From Anaerolineales bacterium (GTDB lineage Bacteria; Chloroflexota; Anaerolineae; Anaerolineales; Villigracilaceae): a stretch of 64,000 bases of DNA. Under the pieces are notes generated by a model. The model was not told the DNA's origin. It worked only from the letters and a program-made list of their open reading frames with translations, and ran no database searches. Below are positions 7,645-15,631 of the stretch, in pieces; the first letter of the stretch is position 1, and every line of letters starts with the position of its first letter. The stretch spans positions 3,038,001 through 3,102,000 of the forward strand of contig CP129482.1 of NCBI GenBank assembly GCA_030583925.1, in the 5' to 3' direction. Position numbers and translations under genes: made by a program.

Positions 7645-7974
7645 ATGAACTTCACCGACTACCAAACCAAATCACGCGCCACCGCCAAATATCCCGTCAT
7701 CGGGCATGGAGTGATCTACCCCACACTGGGACTCGTCAATGAGGCGGGGGAAGTGGCGGGCAAGATTAAGAAAGTGTTCCGCGACAAGGACGGCGAGATC
7801 AACGAAGAGACGCGCCAAGCGTTGAAAGCCGAACTCGGCGACGTGTTGTGGTACATCTCGCAAGTCGCGACCGAGTTGAACTTGTCGCTGGACGAGATCG
7901 CTGAGGCGAATATCGCTAAGTTGATGGATCGGTTGGAACGAGGGAAGATTCAAGGGGATGGGGATAACAGATAA
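7645..7974 (+). CDS. MazG-like nucleotide pyrophosphohydrolase
   Basis: A 109-residue all-alpha NTP pyrophosphatase. The metal-binding pattern is clear: NEAGEVAGKIKK (E-x2-E type) and ELGDVLWYISQ (E-x2-D). Such enzymes hydrolyse NTPs or dNTPs to monophosphates plus pyrophosphate, for house-cleaning or stress responses. It starts 7 nt after higA, so it probably belongs to the toxin-antitoxin transcript. The start ATG 7645 is chosen because the upstream extension overlaps higA and is not conserved in character. Confidence 0.88.
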   Translation: MNFTDYQTKSRATAKYPVIGHGVIYPTLGLVNEAGEVAGKIKKVFRDKDGEINEETRQALKAELGDVLWYISQVATELNLSLDEIAEANIAKLMDRLERGKIQGDGDNR

Positions 7975-7977
7975 CAA

Positions 7978-8091
7978 ATGTCATTGCGAGCCGCCGTAGG
8001 CGGCGTGGCAATCTCGCCTAACCTGCAAACAGATGTTGGATGATATGTCGAGATTGCTTCGTCGCTGCTACGCAGCTCCTCGCAATGACAT
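7978..8091. repeat. GTCATTGCGAG palindromic element, copy 2
   Basis: Same ends and inner arms as copy 1. The right-hand 24 bp encode the last seven residues and the TAG stop of the endonuclease III gene on the minus strand. Confidence 0.9.
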
Positions 8092-8751
8092 GATATTTTT
8101 TCCATAATCACAAAACTTCACAATCGGGCACTTCTCGCACATCGCTTTGCGCGCGGTGCAGATTTCACGTCCCAAGCGGATGATGTTCAAGTGCGCGGCG
8201 TAATACGTCTCAGGCGGGAACAAACCCTCCAAGTGCGGATGCGCTTGCTCAACAGTCATCTTCTCGGGTCGGAGTCCGATGCGGCCCGTCACGCGGTAGA
8301 CGTGCGTATCCACGGGGAACGCGGGCATCCCAAGTGAAAAACACAACACGATGGCGGCAGTCTTCGGTCCCACGCCGTTGAACTTGGTCAGCCAATCCCG
8401 CGCTTCATCCACCGACATTTTTTTGAGGAACGACAGATCGAGATTTCCGCGTTCCTTTGTGATGGACTTCAACACCTGCTGGATGCGCGGACCCTTTTGA
8501 TTCGCCAGCCCAGCGGGACGAATCGCTTCGATCACCTCTTTTGTCTTCGCGTCGCGGACGGCTTCCCACGTTGGGAATTTGGCGCGCAAGGCGTTGAAGG
8601 CGCGGTCGCGGTTGATGTCGTTCGTGTTCTGCGAAAGGATGGTCGAGACCAATTCGTGGATCGCGGGCAACGGGTTACGCCAAATTGGCTCGCCGTAAAA
8701 TTCCAGCAATTTCTCGTGGACTTTTACCGCTCGTTTTGCAAGTGGATTCAT
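8068..8751 (-). CDS. nth: Endonuclease III-like DNA glycosylase
   Basis: A 227-residue HhH-GPD base-excision repair enzyme that removes oxidised pyrimidines and nicks the strand. The helix-hairpin-helix FNGVGPKTA is at 125-132 with catalytic K130. The catalytic aspartate is D148 in PVDTHVYR. The 4Fe-4S cluster cysteines are C198, C205, C208 and C214 with the classical 6-2-5 spacing. The last residues, MSLRGAA, and the stop come from a GTCATTGCGAG element. The start overlaps the end of the upstream nucleotidyltransferase gene as ATGA, so the two are co-translated. Confidence 0.93.
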   Translation of the reverse strand: MNPLAKRAVKVHEKLLEFYGEPIWRNPLPAIHELVSTILSQNTNDINRDRAFNALRAKFPTWEAVRDAKTKEVIEAIRPAGLANQKGPRIQQVLKSITKERGNLDLSFLKKMSVDEARDWLTKFNGVGPKTAAIVLCFSLGMPAFPVDTHVYRVTGRIGLRPEKMTVEQAHPHLEGLFPPETYYAAHLNIIRLGREICTARKAMCEKCPIVKFCDYGKNIMSLRGAA

Positions 8752-9527
8752 TGATAACCTGCTTCCTTGATGAGCCGCAATGTATTTTTCAAAACCTCAC
8801 GATATTTGTCGGGGATTAACTCGTCGAACATCGCCGCGGTTAGACGATATAAGGTCAGCGCCGCCGCGCCGCGTTGTTGATATTGCGACGCGTTCGAGTC
8901 AAGACCCCACGCCTTGCGGAACGCGCTCACCCATTTCGTGTCGCGCCCCACCGATTCTTGTATCAAATCGAAATAGCGATTCTCACTGACGATCAGTATG
9001 CCTCGCTGAACCGACACTGCTTCGAGTAATTCCTTCACCAATCCCCACGTCGCGTACAACACAGCGGATTCGTGAGAACGCGCCAGTCCACTCAGAATCT
9101 TGTGAACTTCCTCAGCGCAACCCATCACTTGTTCGGCGGCAAACTTGTCTGCGGCAGGTTGCAACGAAGCGAAATCAAATTCATTCGCTTGTTTCTGGAG
9201 TTTCGCGAGTGAGCCGCCCTTATCCAGCACGATTCTCATTCCGCTCAATCCTGGAACCGCCCAAATCGCACGTTCAGGATTTTTCAACGCGGCACCCTCA
9301 TCGCCGAACAGGATGTATTTCAGACTGATGAGTTTGCCATCCAAATATTTCAAAGTATATCGGTCAGATTCGTTTGTTGGCATTTTGCTGACGAAGATGT
9401 CGAAATCCACATCGCTGTATTTTGACTCTTGTCCGCGCGCATAACTGCCGACGATACCAACGCCGACAACATCGGGCGAATCGATTGTTGCGAGGATGGA
9501 TTGGATGAAGGAATCGGACAGAGACAT
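8748..9527 (-). CDS. Nucleotidyltransferase-domain protein
   Basis: A 259-residue protein with a MNT-type nucleotidyltransferase domain at the N-terminus: GSYARG at 27-32 and the metal-binding SDVDFD (D39, D41). The C-terminal two-thirds is helical and resembles the helical domain found with some stand-alone nucleotidyltransferases. The substrate is unknown. The ATG (9527) coincides with the first bases of a GTCATTGCGAG element, and the upstream region is wholly repeat, so its promoter must lie in or beyond that element. An in-frame extension to 9644 only translates the repeat and is rejected. Confidence 0.8.
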   Translation of the reverse strand: MSLSDSFIQSILATIDSPDVVGVGIVGSYARGQESKYSDVDFDIFVSKMPTNESDRYTLKYLDGKLISLKYILFGDEGAALKNPERAIWAVPGLSGMRIVLDKGGSLAKLQKQANEFDFASLQPAADKFAAEQVMGCAEEVHKILSGLARSHESAVLYATWGLVKELLEAVSVQRGILIVSENRYFDLIQESVGRDTKWVSAFRKAWGLDSNASQYQQRGAAALTLYRLTAAMFDELIPDKYREVLKNTLRLIKEAGYQ

Positions 9528-9611
9528 GTCATTGCGAGACCCGAAGGGGCGAAGCAATCTCCTCGCATCAGGAGATTGCTTCGTCGGGCTTCGCCCTCCT
9601 CGCAACGACAC
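9526..9611. repeat. GTCATTGCGAG palindromic element, copy 3
   Basis: Short copy lying between the recF 3' end and the nucleotidyltransferase start on the minus strand. It encodes the last RecF residues and its TGA stop, and its other end overlaps the ATG of the next gene. Confidence 0.9.
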
Positions 9612-10827
9612 CATTCTCCACCCTCCACACCTCCGCCTGCTCAACGAATTCAGGCGCGAACAAATTCAAATCGGTCGTCGTGAACAACACCTGCTCGCTC
9701 TCGCCGACGTATTTCAACAAATCGGCGCGGCGTTGCAAATCCAACTCTGCCATGACTTCATCGAGCAAGATCACGGGCCACTCGCCCGTCCGTTCCTTCA
9801 TCCAATTTACTTCTGCGAGTTTGAGCGCGAGCAGCGCGGTGCGGATCTGTCCACGCGAGCCGTAATCGCCGAGGTCCACTTTATCGGCGATAAAACGCAA
9901 CTCGTCGCGGTGCGGACCGATCGTCGTCACGCCGCGCGCGATCTCATCCGCGCGCAACTCGCGCAAGCGCGTGCGGAATCCATTTTCGATCTCATTCAGT
10001 TTCAAACTCGAACGGTCCACCTCGGTGTCCATTTTCAAACCCAACTGCCCGTTCGGTTGCGGAAGCGGATCGTACGCGGGGATGTACGAGAGGCGCAGAG
10101 TCTCGCTTCCGTGAGTCAACTCAAAATGGACGCGCGAAGCGAGTCGTTGAATCTGTTGGACGGCTTCGATTCGCCACGCGATGATTTGCGCTCCGTGACT
10201 CGCCAACGCGTCATCCCAGACTTCGAGCTGGTCGCCGCTGCCCCCCTTCGACAAGCTCAGGGCAGCGCCGCGTTCTCCCAACATTTTGAGGAGCGCGTTG
10301 CGCTGTGTGAGCGCTTGATTGTATTCGCCCAACACACGCGCATACGCAGGCGTGGATTGCGCCAGCGCGAGATTCAAATATCGTCGGCGGTCTTCGGGCG
10401 CGCCCTCGATGATCTGCGACATCTGCGGCACGAAGACGACCGCGTTGAAATGACCGACCGCGTCGTTGATGGGTTTCTTCACGCCGTCGAGTAATACTTC
10501 TTTGCGAAGCCGCTGACCGTTGAGCACGCCGACGGGTTCAAGGATGAGCCGCGCTTCGATGCGATGTTTACGATTGCCGCGTTGATAGTCCGCAATGAGG
10601 CGCGCTACGGCGGGCGAATCTTTTTTCTCGGCTTCATCGAAGTTGACCAATTGTCTGTCGGTGTGCGTTTGAAACGACGTGAACGCCGCGAGGAAATAAA
10701 TGGCTTCGAGCACGGTCGTCTTGCCCTGCGCGTTCGCGCCTGTGAGCAAGACCGCGCGCGAGGGAAAATCCAATGTGAGCCGCGTGTATTTGCGGAAGTT
10801 GGTGAGGGAGAGGTGGGTGAGGCGCAT
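9568..10827 (-). CDS. recF: DNA replication and repair protein RecF
   Basis: A 419-residue SMC-like ATPase that helps load RecA at single-strand gaps with RecO and RecR. Walker A GANAQGKTT is at 30-38. The signature YGSRGQIRTALLALKLAE and Walker B PVILLDEVMAELD are near the C-terminus. Two oddities are visible. About residues 187-197 (AALSLSKGG) are encoded by a small palindrome (10236-10267) inserted in frame. The final residues VARRAKPDEAIS and the stop are encoded by a GTCATTGCGAG element. RecR is also in the window (35158-35760). RecF is slightly longer than usual because of these additions. Confidence 0.95.
   Translation of the reverse strand: MRLTHLSLTNFRKYTRLTLDFPSRAVLLTGANAQGKTTVLEAIYFLAAFTSFQTHTDRQLVNFDEAEKKDSPAVARLIADYQRGNRKHRIEARLILEPVGVLNGQRLRKEVLLDGVKKPINDAVGHFNAVVFVPQMSQIIEGAPEDRRRYLNLALAQSTPAYARVLGEYNQALTQRNALLKMLGERGAALSLSKGGSGDQLEVWDDALASHGAQIIAWRIEAVQQIQRLASRVHFELTHGSETLRLSYIPAYDPLPQPNGQLGLKMDTEVDRSSLKLNEIENGFRTRLRELRADEIARGVTTIGPHRDELRFIADKVDLGDYGSRGQIRTALLALKLAEVNWMKERTGEWPVILLDEVMAELDLQRRADLLKYVGESEQVLFTTTDLNLFAPEFVEQAEVWRVENGVVARRAKPDEAIS
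10236..10267. repeat. CTTCGACAAGCTCAG-type palindrome inside recF
   Basis: Outer arms CGCTGCC (10236-10242) and GGCAGCG (10261-10267) enclose the CCCTTCGACAAGCTCAGGG core. It adds roughly ten residues to RecF in frame, in a region between conserved helices. The same core is, to my recollection, a common dispersed repeat in many bacterial genomes. Confidence 0.75.
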
Positions 10828-10854
10828 CGGGAAGAGAATTGGTCGAGGTAAAGA

Positions 10855-10940
10855 GTAATTGGTAATTGGAGACTAGAGATTGGAGATTGGAGATTGGAGA
10901 TTGGAGACTTGTTTACGTGTTTACTTGTTTACGTTTCTAC
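10855..10940. repeat. Heptamer array (ATTGGAG) followed by octamer array (TTGTTTAC)
   Basis: Units TAATTGG, TAATTGG, AGACTAG, then ATTGGAG four times in register, followed by TTGTTTAC, GTGTTTAC, TTGTTTAC, GTTTCTAC. It lies between recF and the GNAT gene. The octamer part contains the TAA stop (10921-10923) and last residues of the GNAT protein. Confidence 0.85.
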
Positions 10941-11418
10941 CTACATCCAAAACCATCTCCAACTCAATTTCGTCCCGCAAAGGAATGTGGTTTTGACCGA
11001 TGATCGGAATGCTCGGCTTGATCTTTCTCGATTCGTTCACCGCGCCGCGATGGACAGCGACCAGTTCAAAGTCGCGTCGTTGGTAAAAGCCGAGGGCGTA
11101 GAGATTATCGTTGGTGGTAATGAGGAAAATTCTCCTGCATTTCCTTGCGCGCGCTTCTTCGATCGTTTTTCTCAACAGCGCCGTGCCGATCCCCTGCCCT
11201 TCTTGTAAACCGTCAATCGAAACGACTTCACATTCGTCGTTCGTTATTCTATAGGTTAGCAAGCCCGCCCAATATTCTTCATCGACCGCCACAAAGCCTT
11301 CCACATCCTCGGGTTGATGGGCAACTCCACGCGAGACGATGATTTCGCCGCCCCAATGCTCAGCCCAGAATTGACGCAGGCGGGGTAGGTCTTCTCGAGT
11401 GAGAGGGCGAATATTCAT
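10921..11418 (-). CDS. GNAT family N-acetyltransferase
   Basis: A 165-residue acetyltransferase. The acetyl-CoA binding P-loop region is LQEGQGIGTALLRKTIEEAR, followed by the IFLITTNDNLYALGFYQRRDF segment typical of the fold. It acetylates an amine on an unknown substrate. The last residues (GRNVNK) and stop are from the neighbouring octamer array. It sits between recF and peptide deformylase on the same strand, separated from each by repeat arrays. Confidence 0.88.
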   Translation of the reverse strand: MNIRPLTREDLPRLRQFWAEHWGGEIIVSRGVAHQPEDVEGFVAVDEEYWAGLLTYRITNDECEVVSIDGLQEGQGIGTALLRKTIEEARARKCRRIFLITTNDNLYALGFYQRRDFELVAVHRGAVNESRKIKPSIPIIGQNHIPLRDEIELEMVLDVGRNVNK

Positions 11419-11428
11419 GAGGTTTTAT

Positions 11429-11480
11429 TACGCAGTACGCGATACACAGTACTTCGTATTTCGTACTGCGTAGCAGATAG
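11429..11480. repeat. Heptamer array (TACNNNN) with inverted halves
   Basis: Seven units in register: TACGCAG, TACGCGA, TACACAG, TACTTCG, TATTTCG, TACTGCG, TAGCAGA. The left half (GCAGTAC) is complementary to the right half (GTACTGC), so the array is also an imperfect hairpin. It fills the gap between the GNAT and deformylase genes. Confidence 0.85.
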
Positions 11481-11482
11481 AG

Positions 11483-12004
11483 TTACACCTCCTGCTCAGT
11501 CTCAACTTCCTCTTGCGGCTGCCAGACACGCGTCGCGCGCTCGGTGAACAGGATTCCGTTCAGGTGGTCAATCTCATGCTGAAAGATGCGCGCCAGCCAG
11601 CCCTTGGCTTTGATGCGTATCGGCTTACCGTGACGGTTCAACGCCTTCACGTGAACTTCGGCGTGACGTTCCACCTCCCCCACCAAACCGGGAATGGAGA
11701 GACATCCTTCCACGCCCAACAAAGTTTCTTGCGAGGCTTTCACGATTTCAGGGTTGATTACCGCCCAGACTTTCTTTGGCGCGTCCTCTTTTTCCTCGTC
11801 TTCTTGTTTCTCGAAGTATTCGATCACGATAATCCGCTCAGACAATCCGATCTGCGGCGCGGCAAGCCCCACGCCGGGCGCGGCGCGCATCGTTTCAACC
11901 ATGTCGTTCAACAGCGTTTGGAGAGACTTGTCGAATTTTGTAACTGTATGAGCCTTGCGTTTCAGCACGGGATCGGGGAGGGTAACGATGTTACGCAGAG
12001 CCAT
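11483..12004 (-). CDS. def: Peptide deformylase
   Basis: A 173-residue metalloenzyme that removes the formyl group from new proteins. Motif 1 GVGLAAPQIG is at 44-53, motif 2 is VEGCLSIPG with the metal cysteine, and motif 3 is the HEIDHLNG metal-binding helix. An acidic insertion (EDEEKEDAPKK) sits between motifs 1 and 2. The start (12004) overlaps the 3' end of the upstream cyclic-nucleotide/PH membrane protein gene by 14 nt, indicating one transcript. Longer in-frame starts run back into that gene. Confidence 0.95.
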   Translation of the reverse strand: MALRNIVTLPDPVLKRKAHTVTKFDKSLQTLLNDMVETMRAAPGVGLAAPQIGLSERIIVIEYFEKQEDEEKEDAPKKVWAVINPEIVKASQETLLGVEGCLSIPGLVGEVERHAEVHVKALNRHGKPIRIKAKGWLARIFQHEIDHLNGILFTERATRVWQPQEEVETEQEV

Positions 12005-13706
12005 TCTGTTGATTCCTCTTGTTCTCTTCCTGTTGTTTTTTAAATTCTTCGGCATTATCGTGATAGGTTACAAGCCAGTCCGCCATCCGCTCGCGATCAG
12101 CCGCCGCAACAGCCTGGTTTTTCTTCACCACGCGGGCATCGCGGCGGCGGTCAATATCCGATTGCACGTTGGCTGGATCTATCACATCTTCAAAGACAAG
12201 TTTATTGCCGCCCACAGTAATGTAGACATGACCAAAGTTAAAAAGATTTCCCAGCAAACCTCGGCGCTCATATTTGGTGCCAAGGATATTTTCAAGTTGC
12301 GCGGCGTTACGCGTTTCGGTCCCAAAAGGCGTTCGGTCAATATCTATGATCTGGTCGGCGTTCACTTCAAATACATCGTTGCTCCAGTCAACAAAGCGAT
12401 ACAAAAACCAGCCGACGAAGAGCGCCATGATTCCCAGGGTCAAGAGCGCCCACACGTCCACATTAAGCCCGTTTACCAAAGAAATAAACGCATTATCCTG
12501 GTCGAAATACAACTGATATAAGCGTGAAAGGAACAATCCAAAAGACGCAAACACCCCCGCCAATGGCATCCATGAGTTCAACAACAATACTACCCAATGC
12601 TTGCGATAGATCACGCTGTCGCCGGTTTCATAACGCAATTTCAACGTGTTGGATCCGAGCAGTTTCAAAAACGCTGCGCCGCTCCGCCGAGGGACGGATG
12701 TGGTCGGCTGGGGCGAAGCAGGCTCAGGCTTCGGAGGAACCGGAATACCCAGCCGCGATCGGATCGCATCCTTCATCGCTTCCTTCTCCGTTGCAACTGC
12801 CGCCTGTTTGGTCCGCTGCCAATACTCCTCGACCATCTTTGCCGCCTGCGTGGGATGATTCACAATAGCAAAGTCAATCCGCCCCACAAAAGTGCGCACG
12901 ATGACATTGCCGAAATCGAGGAAACGCCCGAACTGATTCACCTCCACGCCCACTGAGACGATCATCGAAAGCGGCGACTCCTGCCGGCTGTCGTAAATGC
13001 CGATCACCTTTTCAAGCCAGACCACACGCTGATTAGTCACCACGTAATAATCGTTACTCCAATCGAGCAAGAGCCAACCCAACCACACAAGCGCCGCAAA
13101 CAACGAACCCAATGCCGCTGTCGCGACAATGGAATGCGTCAAAATGCGAAAGTAAGAATACCCGAACAAGATCGGAATAACAAGCAAACCAAGCGGAGCG
13201 AGAATTTTCGGGTAGAGCGCCACCCAATGCTTGCGCGCCAGAAAATAGATCACCTCATCGGGTCGCAACCATTTGAAGCGGAGTTGCCGCGCCAATTGAC
13301 GACTCCGCAACGCCACATCAAGGTTATATTTCAAATCGGGATGTTCGCGGAATAATTTCTTGAAATCATCGCGCGAGAGGATCAGCAACGAAGTATCATC
13401 CAACGCGGTCACCGTTGCTGAACGCCGACGGTTCGAAATCAACCCCATCTCGCCGAAATAATCGTCCTTCACCAGCCGCGCCAGTTGAATCTCTTTTCCA
13501 TCCTGCGAACGAACAATCCGCACACTCCCGCCATAGATCATGTAAAAGCTATCGGCTGGGCTATCCTGTTTGACCACCACACTATCTTTTGGATAAGACT
13601 GCTCGTCCAATTCCTCGGCGATATTCACCAGCGCGTCATCTTCCAATCCATAAAAAAGATGGATCTTCTTCAGGAAAGCAACGCGCGCAGGTATTTCAAT
13701 AGACAT
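11991..13706 (-). CDS. Cyclic-nucleotide-binding membrane protein with duplicated TM/bacterial-PH modules
   Basis: A 571-residue protein. Residues about 10-125 form a cyclic-nucleotide-binding domain with a pocket segment YFGEMGLISNRRRSATV (Gly-Glu ... Arg-Ser-Ala, as in cAMP binders). Two similar modules follow, each a pair of membrane helices (about 165-215 and 365-425) leading into a bPH/DUF304-like beta domain that begins LLDWSNDYYVVTNQRV in the first and FVDWSNDVFEVNADQI in the second. A Pro-rich linker (about 315-335) separates them. The C-terminus is charged and Gln/Lys-rich. It may sense cyclic nucleotides at the membrane; the output is unknown. It is translationally coupled to peptide deformylase. 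Confidence 0.82.
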   Translation of the reverse strand: MSIEIPARVAFLKKIHLFYGLEDDALVNIAEELDEQSYPKDSVVVKQDSPADSFYMIYGGSVRIVRSQDGKEIQLARLVKDDYFGEMGLISNRRRSATVTALDDTSLLILSRDDFKKLFREHPDLKYNLDVALRSRQLARQLRFKWLRPDEVIYFLARKHWVALYPKILAPLGLLVIPILFGYSYFRILTHSIVATAALGSLFAALVWLGWLLLDWSNDYYVVTNQRVVWLEKVIGIYDSRQESPLSMIVSVGVEVNQFGRFLDFGNVIVRTFVGRIDFAIVNHPTQAAKMVEEYWQRTKQAAVATEKEAMKDAIRSRLGIPVPPKPEPASPQPTTSVPRRSGAAFLKLLGSNTLKLRYETGDSVIYRKHWVVLLLNSWMPLAGVFASFGLFLSRLYQLYFDQDNAFISLVNGLNVDVWALLTLGIMALFVGWFLYRFVDWSNDVFEVNADQIIDIDRTPFGTETRNAAQLENILGTKYERRGLLGNLFNFGHVYITVGGNKLVFEDVIDPANVQSDIDRRRDARVVKKNQAVAAADRERMADWLVTYHDNAEEFKKQQEENKRNQQNGSA

Positions 13707-13847
13707 GGATTTATTCTATCAAATTTCACGGACGCTGACAGACCGCTTCACTCCGGACCTTCCATCTGTCTCGCCTGCGGACGCGTTCCCAACCGCCCAA
13801 TTTTGAGCAACCTGCGAGATCTCTTCGAGATGATACAATCCCCCACT

Positions 13848-14855
13848 ATGAAAAAATGGCAATTTTGGCTCGGCGTAATCATCAGCGTCCTCTTCATCTG
13901 GCTCGCCCTGCACGGCTTGCAACTGGACGAATTTTGGAGCGCGGTTCAAAAAGCAAATTACTGGTGGTTGCTCCCAGGCATCGGGGTCTACTTCGTCGGC
14001 GTGTGGGTGCGGGCGTGGAGATGGCATTACCTCCTCAAGCCTATCAAAGAGATTCCGACGAAAACGATGTTTCCCATCACGACCATCGGCTACATGGGCA
14101 ACAACATCTATCCTGCACGGGCAGGCGAAGTCTTGCGCGCGGTGATCCTCAAACGTAAAGAGGGCGTGTCTGTTTCGGCATCGTTAGCCACGATCATCGT
14201 CGAAAGAATCTTCGACGGCGTGGTGATGCTGGCGTTCGTTTTTGTCAACCTACCCGAATTGGCAAAACTCACGAGCGCTTCCGGCTTCGTCGGGAATATT
14301 CAACAAGTGGCGGTCATCGGCACGGGACTCTTCCTCGGCGCGCTGGTCGTCTTTTTGCTCGCCGCCATGTTCCCGCACGCGACGGCAAAAATCGGGTTGT
14401 GGTTTATTCATCGCCTCACCCCGAAGAGATTGCACGAACGCATTATCGGTTTGATGAATAAATTTCTCGATGGACTGGCATCCCTCCGCTCGCCGTGGAA
14501 TGTTTTGATGGTGTTTTTCACCTCGGTCATCATCTGGCTGTTGGAAACGGGAAAATACTGGTTCGTGATGCACGCCTTCGATTTCACGGTCTCGTTCTTC
14601 GCGCTGATGCTGATGAATGGAATCGTCAATCTGGCGACAACCATTCCCTCCGCGCCGGGCTACATCGGCACTTTCGACGCGCCGGGGATCGCTGTGCTTA
14701 CCGCCTACGGCGTAGACCAAGCCACAGCAGCAGGCTACACCCTCACATTGCATGTCGCGTTGTGGCTTCCCATCACACTGTTGGGAGCATATTTCCTTGC
14801 CAAGGAAGGGATTCGATGGAGCGATTCGCTCCGGGCTGAAACGGAAAAATTGTGA
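13848..14855 (+). CDS. Lysylphosphatidylglycerol synthase/AglD-type integral membrane protein
   Basis: A 335-residue polytopic membrane protein of the UPF0104/LPG synthase TM family, with about eight hydrophobic helices. Characteristic blocks are NIYPARAGEVLRAVILKRKEGVS-like (here beginning at NNIYPARAGEVLRA), IIVERIFDGVVML, and TTIPSAPGYIGTFDA near the C-terminus. Members are lipid or glycolipid flippase-like proteins. The ATG at 13848 is preferred because TACAAT (13834-13839) ends 8 nt before it, a leaderless pattern; the longer frame upstream is not conserved in character. Confidence 0.85.
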   Translation: MKKWQFWLGVIISVLFIWLALHGLQLDEFWSAVQKANYWWLLPGIGVYFVGVWVRAWRWHYLLKPIKEIPTKTMFPITTIGYMGNNIYPARAGEVLRAVILKRKEGVSVSASLATIIVERIFDGVVMLAFVFVNLPELAKLTSASGFVGNIQQVAVIGTGLFLGALVVFLLAAMFPHATAKIGLWFIHRLTPKRLHERIIGLMNKFLDGLASLRSPWNVLMVFFTSVIIWLLETGKYWFVMHAFDFTVSFFALMLMNGIVNLATTIPSAPGYIGTFDAPGIAVLTAYGVDQATAAGYTLTLHVALWLPITLLGAYFLAKEGIRWSDSLRAETEKL

Positions 14856-14932
14856 ATCATTTCCAACCGCTGGGTTATACTTGGATTTGACCGTCCGAGG
14901 AGCAACTACGACAAGAAGCAAGGTGTCTGCCA

Positions 14933-15586
14933 ATGGCGCTACCCAACCTCCACAGCCGAAAAAGATTGAAGGTGTTGATCGCCGACGATGTCCAAGAGAC
15001 GCGGCGCAATACCCGTCTAATGCTCGCCACGATTGACGATGTCGAGGTGGTCGCCATCGCCTCGAACGGATTGCAAGCAGTCCAGTTTGCCGCCGAACAG
15101 CGTCCCGATATCGTTCTGCTTGATATCAACATGCCCGAAATGGATGGGCTGAGCGCTTATCGTGAAATTGCGAAGGCGCGCCCTGAAACAGGCTGCATCA
15201 TCATCTCGGCGGAAAAGGACGCTGAAACGTTTCGCACCGCGATCTCGGTCGGCGTGCAGGAATATCTGATCAAGCCGTTCACTGGGGATGAACTCGAAGA
15301 AGCTATCGCCAAGGTACGCGTGCGCGTGGAAGAGGCTCAACAGCGAATCTTGCAAGACACGCAAGTCCGCAAACAACGCGAAGTATTTCTCGTTCAATTG
15401 GCAACTGAATATTCAAAGACGCGCCGCACGGACGATCAGGCAATGGAAGTGTTCGAGCAGTTGGCAGCGAATCCGCAATGCGAACCGCGCTGGTTACAAA
15501 CCCTCGCCATGATCTACGTAGTGAGGCAAAAATGGGACAGGCTCAAAATCCTTGCAGGGAAATTAGAACAGAAAACTAACAAGTGA
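14933..15586 (+). CDS. Response regulator with receiver domain and helical C-terminus
   Basis: A 217-residue protein. The receiver domain (about 12-130) has the acidic pair DD at 18-19, phosphoacceptor D64 in LLDINMPEMDG, and the conserved Lys in YLIKPF. The rest (about 135-217) is helical, begins with a coiled-coil-like stretch and resembles a TPR-type motif (WLQTLAMIYVVRQKWDRL). No DNA-binding motif is visible, so output is probably by protein contact. No histidine kinase is adjacent. A TATACT hexamer lies at 14876-14881. The TGA stop is inside the hairpin at 15583-15611. Confidence 0.87.
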   Translation: MALPNLHSRKRLKVLIADDVQETRRNTRLMLATIDDVEVVAIASNGLQAVQFAAEQRPDIVLLDINMPEMDGLSAYREIAKARPETGCIIISAEKDAETFRTAISVGVQEYLIKPFTGDELEEAIAKVRVRVEEAQQRILQDTQVRKQREVFLVQLATEYSKTRRTDDQAMEVFEQLAANPQCEPRWLQTLAMIYVVRQKWDRLKILAGKLEQKTNK

Positions 15587-15611
15587 CAGTCACGTTAAAC
15601 GTGACTGTCAC
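15583..15611. repeat. Perfect nested palindrome after the response regulator gene
   Basis: Left arm GTGACAGTCACGTT and right arm AACGTGACTGTCAC are exact complements around a single A. Each arm also holds a smaller palindrome (GTGAC-A-GTCAC). It overlaps the upstream stop codon and lies 20 nt before the FAD oxidoreductase start. The following run is only TTTC, so it could be a weak terminator or a processing or binding site. Confidence 0.75.
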
Positions 15612-15631
15612 TTTCAATGGAGTGTCAATTA

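Noticed and set aside
9496..10494. Plus-strand open frame of 332 codons opposite recF
   Set aside because: Antisense of recF; it begins in a repeat element and has no recognisable protein features.
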